This document shows positions 25,978-32,874 of a stretch of DNA of 64,000 bases, in pieces; position 1 is the first letter of the stretch; the number at the start of each line of letters is the position of its first letter. Both the position numbers and the translations under genes were made by a program. The notes beneath the pieces were generated by a model that was given only the letters and a program-made list of their open reading frames with translations, did not search any database and had not been told where the DNA came from. The stretch lies in NCBI RefSeq assembly GCF_015767635.1, contig NZ_CP065230.1:2604001-2668000 (forward strand), given 5' to 3'. Origin of the DNA: Halomonas sp. A40-4. GTDB taxonomy: Bacteria; Pseudomonadota; Gammaproteobacteria; Pseudomonadales; Halomonadaceae.

Positions 25978-26166
25978 TTAGGGCATTTGTAGCTTGTGTG
26001 CCCTGTCATGCTTGGCATCTTTCCACCGATCAAAGCACAAGGCGTGGGGATTCCATGCCACCACACCGACCAGCGGTATACGGATAAAGACATCATTTAC
26101 AACGAGCCTGACGATAAGGCCGCTGATACCTACCTCGATGCCCCAGCGTTCTAGCTTGATCCACAT
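25978..26166 (-). CDS. Possible small protein, unknown
   Basis: A 62-residue open frame on the minus strand with a good ribosome site (TAAGGAG, 7 bases before ATG 26166) and a hydrophobic middle (GISGLIVRLVVNDVFIRIPLVGVVAW). It could be a small membrane-associated phage protein; no family is recognised. Confidence 0.4.
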   Translation of the reverse strand: MWIKLERWGIEVGISGLIVRLVVNDVFIRIPLVGVVAWNPHALCFDRWKDAKHDRAHKLQMP

Positions 26167-26447
26167 TGGTTCGACTCCTTATAGCTATCTGATAGTGTTA
26201 CTTCAGCGCCCTCACTGAGCGCCAGCATCAAAGACGCTACAAGGCATAGTCATGCATGTAAACCCTTTATAATCAATGCTTTATACCCTATCTCGATATG
26301 TTTTGCTAGCGGATAGATACTGTTTGGCATAACCGCCCTACTTCTGACGATAACCCAGCCAATAGCGGATACATCAAAAAGAAAAATGACAGAGCCATGG
26401 TAAGCCCTGTCCTTCGTATGTGCTGGCGTATCATGCCTTTCTATGGC
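26167..26447. other. Intergenic region between small ORF and resolvase
   Basis: About 280 bases, AT-rich, no supportable gene. The start codon of the resolvase is at the far side, so this is its downstream flank. Confidence 0.35.
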
Positions 26448-27071
26448 CTAGTCAGCGGATGCTCTCTTTTCGGCACGTTGAACAGTGCTGATACCACAAC
26501 CGATGATGTCCGCTGTTTTCCGAACGCTGAAGCCCTGGCCTCTGAGTTCGATGATTCGCCTATGCTTATCGCTGTCTACCGGACGACCCTTATAGCGTCC
26601 GTGTTCCTTCGCCTTGATGATGCCTTCAGCTTGCCGCCTTCTCCTGTCCTCATAGTCTTTCCGAGCGACAGCCGCGAGCATATCTAGCAGCATGGCGTTT
26701 ACAGCATCAATCATCCGTCCAGTGAAGTCGTCGTTGGCATCGACGGTCAGCGCTGTGTGGCTGGTAGGAAGGTCCAGAGAGACGACGCGAAGACCGGCGC
26801 TCTGTATGGCTCCCTTGAGTCTGTCCCAATCGCCTTTGGTCAGTCGTGTGAGTCGGTCAACTTGTTCAACAAGCAGGATGTCTCCAGGCTGTGAGTCGTC
26901 GATAAGTCGTGCGAGTTCTGTCCGATCCGCTTTGGTCCCGCTGGCGTTCTCAACATACCAAGATGCAACCGTAGCGCCTTTATCGTTAACGAAATCATTA
27001 AGCGCCTGACGTGCGCGGCTGGCATTCTGATCGTCTGTTGATGCCCGAAGGTAAGCACGAATGAAAGCCAT
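26448..27071 (-). CDS. Serine resolvase/invertase family recombinase
   Basis: A 207-residue serine recombinase. The catalytic domain carries the nucleophile Ser11 in AYLRASTDDQNA, the Arg-rich active site (QVDRLTRL) and the dimer helix; the C-terminal HTH (GFSVRKTADIIGCGISTVQRA) binds DNA. The family resolves or inverts DNA at crossover sites. It is an accessory gene of the element, which already has its own integrase, so it may come from a plasmid or transposon. Confidence 0.9.
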   Translation of the reverse strand: MAFIRAYLRASTDDQNASRARQALNDFVNDKGATVASWYVENASGTKADRTELARLIDDSQPGDILLVEQVDRLTRLTKGDWDRLKGAIQSAGLRVVSLDLPTSHTALTVDANDDFTGRMIDAVNAMLLDMLAAVARKDYEDRRRRQAEGIIKAKEHGRYKGRPVDSDKHRRIIELRGQGFSVRKTADIIGCGISTVQRAEKRASAD

Positions 27072-27360
27072 TGCTGTCGCTCCCTATTTAGCCCTTGTGT
27101 TCATTTGAGTGCATTCACAATAGGCGTACTCGTTAGGGTTGTCAAACAGAACATATGAACACGAACACATAGGCGCTCATACTGTACTCGCTGAGGTGTA
27201 CCCAAATGAAACCAATCCAGACTTGTAGTTCTGGACCGTGCAAGAGCGAAGACACAATCGTGGTTAAGGCCTTAATTTCTATCAGCGTACGTTTGGCATG
27301 GTATGATTTTTTTTCGTACAGATTGAATGCCATGGTGAAATTAAAAATAGGGGCACTCCG
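27072..27360. other. Intergenic region upstream of the FRG gene
   Basis: About 290 bases of AT-rich DNA between divergent genes: the resolvase promoter on one side and the FRG-domain gene promoter on the other. Nothing else is seen. Confidence 0.35.
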
Positions 27361-28257
27361 ATGTGGGACCACATAACACAGGTTGAGCACAATACGGCAT
27401 CAGAACTTCTGCAATATTTTATTGTTCACCAAAGTACCAACCTTATATACAGGGGGTTGGGGCATCAGATGTGGACTCTTAGCCCATCAATTTCTAGAGC
27501 CAAAGGTTCTCGAAAACTGGACGCCGTATTCACGGACGACTCAAGAGCCTTCAAAGAAATTGCTTACTTAGCAAGGTTTGTAAACGCTTGTGATGATGCC
27601 GGGATAAGAGTCGCTGGAGATAGCGATCTGCTTAGAGAGTTCCTCTTGGAACCACGAGGCCCGAATAGTAATGGGCGTGATGTGGATTTGTTCAAGTATC
27701 CAAGCCTATGGCCTTCAGATAATAACGCTGTGTTTCACTTTCTGGCGCAAGCCCAGCATCACGGAGTTCCCACCCGACTTCTAGATTGGACAACTTCACC
27801 TTTGGTTGCTTGTTACTTCACCGTCTCACAGGCTCTATATGAACGAAGGAGGCTTCTGTTAGAAGGTAAATATGTAAACCTAGCAGAGTGGAGATTGGCC
27901 ATTGTTGAGCTTGATACGATGGAAGCAGCGCCCTTCAAGGAAGATTTTAGGATCAGATTTGCTCCTGGCTCCACCAGCCAGAACTTGGCCGCCCAGAAAG
28001 GTCGCTTTACTTTTATAAAAGGCTTTCAGCTTAATGACCTTGACCTGTTAAATCATAACGCCTCGTGCAATTTCCTGAGAAGACACCTTCTTCCGCTTGC
28101 AGAGGCTTACCACCTAATGCGGCAAATTGAAATGTTAGGGGTAACAACTGCAACGCTCTTTCCTGGTCACGACGGTGCTGCGAAACACTCGATTGAATCT
28201 ATGCTGCTGGAGGACTTAGACCAAGAAATCAGGGATGAGTCCGTGCTTCAAGGGTAG
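27361..28257 (+). CDS. FRG domain protein
   Basis: A 298-residue protein with the FRG motif LIYRGLGHQMW at residues 28-38 and the conserved core FLAQAQHHGVPTRLLDWTTSPLVACYF. FRG proteins are widespread in phages, plasmids and defence islands; biochemical function is largely unknown. Its low GC and position next to a CoiA-like gene at the edge of the element suggest cargo. Confidence 0.8.
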   Translation: MWDHITQVEHNTASELLQYFIVHQSTNLIYRGLGHQMWTLSPSISRAKGSRKLDAVFTDDSRAFKEIAYLARFVNACDDAGIRVAGDSDLLREFLLEPRGPNSNGRDVDLFKYPSLWPSDNNAVFHFLAQAQHHGVPTRLLDWTTSPLVACYFTVSQALYERRRLLLEGKYVNLAEWRLAIVELDTMEAAPFKEDFRIRFAPGSTSQNLAAQKGRFTFIKGFQLNDLDLLNHNASCNFLRRHLLPLAEAYHLMRQIEMLGVTTATLFPGHDGAAKHSIESMLLEDLDQEIRDESVLQG

Positions 28258-28358
28258 CTATTAGGAAAGCTGCCATAGTCCCAGCAAGATTAACGGCTAA
28301 CTCAGCATGTCGAGGCTTAGGTTTGGCTGGACGCGGGACTTTGCCGTGGGCATTTAAA

Positions 28359-29561
28359 TTAATACTTAAAGGACGAACGGTTAGCTTTCCATTCAGGATG
28401 GCATATCCAGAATCCTCCACCTTGTTTAGGACCATAGAGATGATAATGGATTTCCCTGGGCAATAAACGTCCTGTTGTAACATACCTCTGCTTTAAGTAT
28501 TGCAATGAGAGACCAATAGAATATCCTTGTCTCCTCTGTATTTTTCGATATCGAAATTTGTGAATTTCATTGCCAAAGAAAAACGCTAAGTATATCTCCA
28601 CACCTGATAACCGCAAGTAGACACCATACTCTCCAGGCTCCGAATTCCCATAAACTTCTTCTACCGGGCAGTCTCGATCCGCCACCGCTATCTCTTCACC
28701 CTCTTTCTTTAACGCTGGAATAATAATCCTTCCACTCTCTTGCATACACTCTATAACCTGATATGTTACAGACGCTTCTATATCACGCTGATATTTCGCG
28801 TAGTCTTTCTTCCTTTTATGTTTTTCTGCTTGATCCTGACGATGTTGCTTCAGTCGTTCCTTTTCTTTCCTATGCTCTTCTAAAAGCTCTGATTCCTTCT
28901 CTATTAGTTTTTGCCTGAGCCGCCACCGAACATCCAACTCTTTAGCATGGTGCACCCAATGAAGGTTTAACAGCTTATCAATAGCTGACTCTATATCATC
29001 AGGTGATGCCATCCTATCGATTGCTGATAAATCCACTTCAATACAAGAAATGTTCTGGTCAGCGATTTTCTTTCTTTTATCTTCATCAACTTCGTGAGTC
29101 ACACGAATTTCGATAAATATTTCTCGGTCACTTTTTCTCGCAACTATGTCAGGTCGAAAGCCGCCCCGCCATTCTTCTGGTGAAGCCTCATCGAACAGAA
29201 ACCCTCGCACACCCTTAGCAACGTATCCATTAACAGAATAATACTTTTCGCCGACCATTATCTGCTCTTTAACTTTGAATTCAGGTATATTCAAGGAAAG
29301 CCTCTGGCAGATAATCTCCTTAGCCTTCAAATGAATGCCAGTCTCGGCGGCATTTATACATTCAGAGCTGTTCTTTTCATGGGCAAAATGCGCAGTATAT
29401 TTGCCGCCAATACTCTTGGCCAGAAGGCGTATACCACAAACAGGGCAATGACATTTGCAAGCAAGCCCTTTGTCCGCCTTGGTTAGCTCGGAGATGTGAA
29501 CTATACGACTTCCAAGTAAACCATAAGGGATGTGAGAAACAGGCAAAGAATCATCTGGCAT
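28359..29561 (-). CDS. CoiA-like nuclease-domain protein
   Basis: Start set at ATG 29561 after AGGGGG; an upstream ATG at 29612 lacks such a site. The 400-residue protein has a zinc-finger-like CKCHCPVCG near residues 35-43, HFAH, and a PD-(D/E)xK-type region FRPDIVARKSDREIFIEIRVTHEVD, then a highly charged coiled coil (about 225-265, EKESELLEEHRKEKERLKQHR), and a C-terminal beta-rich domain. The first half matches the competence protein CoiA family. In mobile elements such proteins are often nuclease-like cargo. Confidence 0.75.
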   Translation of the reverse strand: MPDDSLPVSHIPYGLLGSRIVHISELTKADKGLACKCHCPVCGIRLLAKSIGGKYTAHFAHEKNSSECINAAETGIHLKAKEIICQRLSLNIPEFKVKEQIMVGEKYYSVNGYVAKGVRGFLFDEASPEEWRGGFRPDIVARKSDREIFIEIRVTHEVDEDKRKKIADQNISCIEVDLSAIDRMASPDDIESAIDKLLNLHWVHHAKELDVRWRLRQKLIEKESELLEEHRKEKERLKQHRQDQAEKHKRKKDYAKYQRDIEASVTYQVIECMQESGRIIIPALKKEGEEIAVADRDCPVEEVYGNSEPGEYGVYLRLSGVEIYLAFFFGNEIHKFRYRKIQRRQGYSIGLSLQYLKQRYVTTGRLLPREIHYHLYGPKQGGGFWICHPEWKANRSSFKY

Positions 29562-29774
29562 TACGCCCCCTATTTTGAATGTAAGAACCAATAGATGAGC
29601 ACTCTCAAGCAACAGCCCTTATTTTTGGTTGAATCTATTTTGCACAGAGTAACCTTAAGTGAACAGTGGTTGCCTTTTTACGTTTTGTATAGCTTCCTGA
29701 GGTGTTGAATGGGACAGGGCAAGCGGATAGACCGTTACATAGATGCTCATATGAATCTCTCCCTATCGCCAAGG

Positions 29775-29841
29775 ATGTGGTGAATGAGAGGAAAGTCTTG
29801 CTCAGGAGAAACTACTGATGTGGTAAGCACATGTGGTAAAT
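29775..29841. repeat. Integrase arm-type repeats, right end
   Basis: TGTGGTGAAT at 29775-29784, TGTGGTAA at 29819-29826 and TGTGGTAAAT at 29832-29841. They match the two copies at the left end of the element and lie just inside the right att core. Confidence 0.6.
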
Positions 29842-29901
29842 AAGCAAAAAGGCATGTCTTCTAAGCCATTGATAAGCCTCGAAAACATGCCCTTTCAGAT
29901 G

Positions 29902-29921
29902 TTTTGGCGGAGGAGGAGGGA
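29902..29921. repeat. att core, right copy, with tRNA 3' fragment
   Basis: Identical to 19564-19583. Here the minus strand reads GGTTTCGAATCCCTCC then TCCTCCGCCA (29906-29931), i.e. the T-loop and acceptor end of a tRNA-like sequence, but the rest of the tRNA is absent. It is therefore a 3' fragment shared by two tandem elements; the intact tRNA would lie further right. Confidence 0.7.
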
Positions 29922-30102
29922 TTCGAAACCACACTCTCCAGCCTTCTTCAAAGTAAACCATTGATTCCTATGTTCTACAAGCTGCATTTCTCAGGGATTC
30001 CATTCCCATAATATTCCCGTCTCTTTTGTAGAAACACTGGCTTCACGTGCGTGCACGCATCATGCGCGGAGATTACGTCAGAATGTTTGGGGGGCTCGGA
30101 AA

Positions 30103-30380
30103 AAGGTAACAAAGGTAACGAAACTCAAATATCCGCCCTAAGCTTCTGAAATTAATAATATTAAAACATCTGTTCAAAAGGTAATTGAAAGGTGATCAAT
30201 AGGTAACCACATTACCTTTTAAATAGGTGAATTCATGTTTACTAAAAATTAAATACTTTCAGCCACTTACTACATGATTACCTTTTAGGTCACCTTTTAT
30301 CACCTTTCTGAAGTAACCAATAAAACTAATAAAAACAAATAGTTAATATCGGTAAACGACTCAATCACCCAGATCACCTT
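30103..30380. repeat. Array of 11 AAGGTRAY-type repeats in AT-rich DNA
   Basis: Forward copies start at 30103, 30112, 30178, 30189, 30200 and 30224 (the last two TAGGTAAC and TAGGTGAA). Reverse copies (ATTACCTT, GTCACCTT or ATCACCTT) start at 30211, 30277, 30289, 30299 and 30373. Forward copies are mostly on the left and reverse on the right, so the array is convergent. There is no gene here. It may be an iteron origin, an operator array, or integrase arm sites. Confidence 0.7.
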
Positions 30381-30564
30381 TTTCCGACGTCACAAGGCTT
30401 TTTCGTGTGGCACAGCTTTATCATGCGGCGACCTGCAGCCGTCGTGAGAATTTCGCATGATTTCGCATGAGTATGAGAGCAGCCAGTACGCTTGAAAGCC
30501 CCTGCAATGGCGGGGCTTTGTGGCATGTGCATGGGTGCATAAAAACACACAGGTTTAGCGCGCA

Positions 30565-30583
30565 GGCGGGGCGGGGAGTCGAC
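30565..30583. other. Candidate cos site
   Basis: GGCGGGGCGGGGAGTCGAC matches the 19-base P2 cohesive end (as remembered, GGCGAGGCGGGGAAAGCAC) at 14 of 19 positions, with a conserved G-rich core. It lies in the expected place, left of Q, in a GC-rich spot of an otherwise AT-rich region. A small hairpin (GCCCCTGC...GGCGGGGC) is upstream at about 30498-30517. Confidence 0.6.
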
Positions 30584-30661
30584 GGCGCGCCGTGGGTGGG
30601 CAAGGCTGTTTTTTATGGTCTAGTGTTACTGAGTGTAAGACTGTAAAAATCAGGAGGCGGT

Positions 30662-30886
30662 GTGGATAAATACGATATCTCCAAAGACGACAAAGGCTGG
30701 AAATTTGGTAAGGAAGGTAGTGATCGTGCCATAAGACGTGCGGACACCAAATCGGGTGCCACGGATAAAATGCGTGATTACATGAAAGACAAGGAAGGTT
30801 CGGTCAAAATCAGAAAACAGGACGGAACCTACCAAGAAGAACGTACCTACCCTCGAAGCTCAGATCCACGGCGTACCAAAGGTTAA
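30662..30886 (+). CDS. DUF2188 family small protein
   Basis: A 74-residue basic protein from GTG 30662, 5 bases after AGGAGG. The sequence KGWKFGKEGSDRAIRRADTKSGATDKMRDYMKDKEGSVKIRKQDGTYQEERTYP matches DUF2188. Function unknown. It is the leftmost prophage gene and is followed by a strong terminator. Confidence 0.75.
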   Translation: MDKYDISKDDKGWKFGKEGSDRAIRRADTKSGATDKMRDYMKDKEGSVKIRKQDGTYQEERTYPRSSDPRRTKG

Positions 30887-30890
30887 TACA

Positions 30891-30916
30891 AAGGCCGCCC
30901 TTATTTGGGCGGCCTT
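30891..30916. terminator. Bidirectional terminator between DUF2188 and dam
   Basis: AAGGCCGCCC and GGGCGGCCTT form a perfect 10-bp stem with a TTATTT loop. A T-containing tail follows. It serves the DUF2188 gene on the plus strand and the dam gene on the minus strand. Confidence 0.8.
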
Positions 30917-30935
30917 GCTTTGGAGTCTTGCTGGA

Positions 30936-31697
30936 CTAGCGGTTACTGATGATCAACTCGCCACGTGGCTCGGTTGCCTGCTGTCCTACAGTGTACCGAA
31001 TTTCAGTGGTTTGAATGGTTAGGCCCTGGAACGCGTCACGCATTTCGGGTGTGTCGTTGACGCTGATCACGAACTGCCCCTGACCTATTCGGGCTAACTC
31101 GCCCATGCGGTAGTACTCCTCGAGCGGGAATTCATCGCCATAGCCAGCAGTACCCCAGTATGGTGGATCAAGGTAGAACAGCGTGCCTTCCCGATCGTAG
31201 CGTTTGATGCACTCCGCCCAGTCCAGGTGCTCAACCACGGTACGCGCTAGGCGAAGGTGCGCGGCGCTGAGATCTTCCTCAATGCGCAGTAGGTTCATGC
31301 GTGGTGGAGAAACCGCTGAAGTGCCAAACGACTGGCCGCTGACCTTGGCACCAAACGCCAGCTTCTGCAGGTAGAAGAAACGCGCCGCGCGCTGTATGTC
31401 AGTAAGGTGGCGGGGGTTGATCTCTTTTTGGGTGAGGTACTCTTCCCGGCTGATCAGCCCCCAGCGGAACTGTTTCACCAGCTCATCAGGGTGGTGCTTC
31501 ACGATGCGGTAGAGGTTCACCAGCTCCCCATGCGCATCGTTAATCACCTCCACCTTGCTGGGCGCTTTCATGAAGAAGAGCGCAGCACCGCCACAGAAGG
31601 GCTCCACGTAGGCGGTGTGCGGTTTGAAGAGCGGTAGGATCTGTTTGGCCAAGCGGCGCTTGCCGCCCATCCAGGGCAAAATTGGTCGATTCATCAT
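30936..31697 (-). CDS. D12-class DNA adenine methyltransferase (Dam-type)
   Basis: A 253-residue N6-adenine methylase. The SAM-binding motif is YVEPFCGGAALFF near residue 34, and the catalytic DPPYWG is near residue 173. It methylates adenine in DNA, with Dam-like GATC the usual target, although specificity cannot be read from the sequence. In phage it can protect against host restriction or tune gene expression. A consensus LexA box lies 9 bases upstream of its start (31707-31722), so it is likely induced by DNA damage. Confidence 0.9.
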   Translation of the reverse strand: MMNRPILPWMGGKRRLAKQILPLFKPHTAYVEPFCGGAALFFMKAPSKVEVINDAHGELVNLYRIVKHHPDELVKQFRWGLISREEYLTQKEINPRHLTDIQRAARFFYLQKLAFGAKVSGQSFGTSAVSPPRMNLLRIEEDLSAAHLRLARTVVEHLDWAECIKRYDREGTLFYLDPPYWGTAGYGDEFPLEEYYRMGELARIGQGQFVISVNDTPEMRDAFQGLTIQTTEIRYTVGQQATEPRGELIISNR

Positions 31698-31706
31698 CCA
31701 TGATAC

Positions 31707-31722
31707 CTGTTTATATATACAG
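31707..31722. promoter_or_regulatory. LexA (SOS) box upstream of dam
   Basis: CTGTTTATATATACAG has the CTG-N10-CAG LexA form with an AT-rich spacer, 9 bases upstream of the dam start. It implies SOS control of the methylase. Confidence 0.75.
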
Positions 31723-31796
31723 CATTGATGTACAGTAGTCGGTATCGCTTGCGGGGCCGGGACGCTCCCACTGTTTTCAGGGATGAAACGAGCGAT

Positions 31797-31821
31797 AAGC
31801 GCCTGGCCATGCCAGGCGCTT
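31797..31821. terminator. Hairpin between Q and dam
   Basis: AAGCGCCTGGC and GCCAGGCGCTT form a perfect 11-bp stem with a 3-base loop, just downstream of the Q stop at 31828. T-rich sequence follows on the plus side only, so it could end transcription in either direction. Confidence 0.65.
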
Positions 31822-31827
31822 TCTTGT

Positions 31828-32874
31828 TTATGCCTCTAAGCTGTAATCCTTAAATCGAATCACCTCCTCCCCCAGCACGTCGTTGATCTCGCTGAACACC
31901 GCCTGCACCGGCTCGAGCTCGTTAGTAACGAACACCTTGGCGGCTTTTTCCACGTCGCCAAATCCCCCGGTGTTGTTGGGGATAATGCCCATCAGCTGCG
32001 GGGGGATGCGATGGCCGGCGAGCTGGTCGTCGCGGGTGATGTTCTTGATCGCGGCGAAGTCGTCCTTGGCGGCCACCTCGCTGATCGGGATGATCTGAAT
32101 GCCGTCTTTCTTGCCGTTGGGGCTGTAGAGGAACAGGTTGCGGAAGTTGCCCACGCCCTTCGATTCCTTAAGCGCGGCGCGCATGGCATCGATGTCTTCC
32201 TGGTTTTGGGCCGTGTCAGACACGTACATCACAAAGCCAGCGTGGGAGCCATTGAGGTAATACTTGCGCCGGAACAGCGTGGCGTTTTCGTTGAGGTAGA
32301 TCGACTGCAACGCACCCAGGTAATCCGGCACGCCGTACACCTCCTGGTTAATGTCCGGTTCCAACAGGTGGATGATGCTGCCCTCGTCGAACTCGCTACG
32401 CTCCGACCAGTTGGGTACCCAGAAGTAGCGGTTGAGATCCGCCCCGCGGCGCACGTACTTCGCCCGCGCAGGTTTCAAGGCCAGCAGCCTGTTCAACCGG
32501 CCGTAGATCTTCTCCAGGTAGCAGTTGCCGAACACCAGGTAATCAGTGGCCAGCGCGCTAAACGCCTGGCGGCTTAGCAGCGGGTGAGGAATGAACGAGC
32601 GCACCAGGATGTTGCGTTTCACCTGGATGGCCGAGCCATGGTGCGCCGTGGCGCGGTAGGTTTGAGACAGCGCCGGGAAGTCCACCGGCGGCTCGTACCA
32701 CTCATTGCCCAGCATCCAGCAGCCTGTGTAGAAAAAGTCGTAGCCATCGATCACCGGCGTCGGCTCGCCGAAGCTGAACGCCTCCGCCTTGGCGGGTGTA
32801 GGCGTCTCGCTCACTTCGTTCACATCATAGGCGGGCACGCGCACCCGAGGCTTTTCCGCCAGCGAATCGCTCAT
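31828..32874 (-). CDS. Q: Phage portal protein (P2 gpQ-like)
   Basis: A 348-residue portal of the PBSX/P2 family. The segment SRQAFSALATDYLVFGNCYLEKIYGRLNRL, then LLEPDINQEVYGVPDYLGALQSIYLNENATLFRRKYYLNGSHAGFVMY and RDDQLAGHRIPPQLMGIIPNNTGGFGD are typical. It forms the dodecameric channel at the capsid vertex. It follows P on the minus strand, with overlapping start and stop. Confidence 0.94.
   Translation of the reverse strand: MSDSLAEKPRVRVPAYDVNEVSETPTPAKAEAFSFGEPTPVIDGYDFFYTGCWMLGNEWYEPPVDFPALSQTYRATAHHGSAIQVKRNILVRSFIPHPLLSRQAFSALATDYLVFGNCYLEKIYGRLNRLLALKPARAKYVRRGADLNRYFWVPNWSERSEFDEGSIIHLLEPDINQEVYGVPDYLGALQSIYLNENATLFRRKYYLNGSHAGFVMYVSDTAQNQEDIDAMRAALKESKGVGNFRNLFLYSPNGKKDGIQIIPISEVAAKDDFAAIKNITRDDQLAGHRIPPQLMGIIPNNTGGFGDVEKAAKVFVTNELEPVQAVFSEINDVLGEEVIRFKDYSLEA

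Larger units (their letters stand above)
19564..29921. mobile_element. Integrated element, 10.3 kb, tRNA-type att sites, phage relics
   Basis: Bounded by the 20-bp att repeats and carrying its own tyrosine integrase at the left end. TGTGGTAA arm-type sites occur just inside both ends (19647, 19660 at left; 29775, 29819, 29832 at right). Contents: integrase, broken KilA-N gene, MarR-like regulator, RNase HI, T7 gp14-like internal virion protein, small unknown genes, serine resolvase, FRG-domain gene, CoiA-like gene. It has no capsid, terminase or replication genes, so it is a defective podovirus-derived or chimeric island. Confidence 0.75.

Noticed and set aside
26397..26687. 96-codon plus-strand frame across the resolvase
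   Set aside because: Antisense to a serine recombinase with clear catalytic motifs.
29906..29931. Complete tRNA gene at the right att core
   Set aside because: Only the acceptor and T-loop part can be read; the D-arm and anticodon are missing, so it is a 3' fragment.
30103..30380. CRISPR array in the repeat region
   Set aside because: The repeats are 8 bases long, in both orientations and irregularly spaced, with no spacers and no cas genes; it is not a CRISPR.
30421..30603. 60-codon minus-strand frame covering the cos region
   Set aside because: Covers the candidate cos site and a hairpin, has no similarity, and its composition is that of the GC-rich cos flank.
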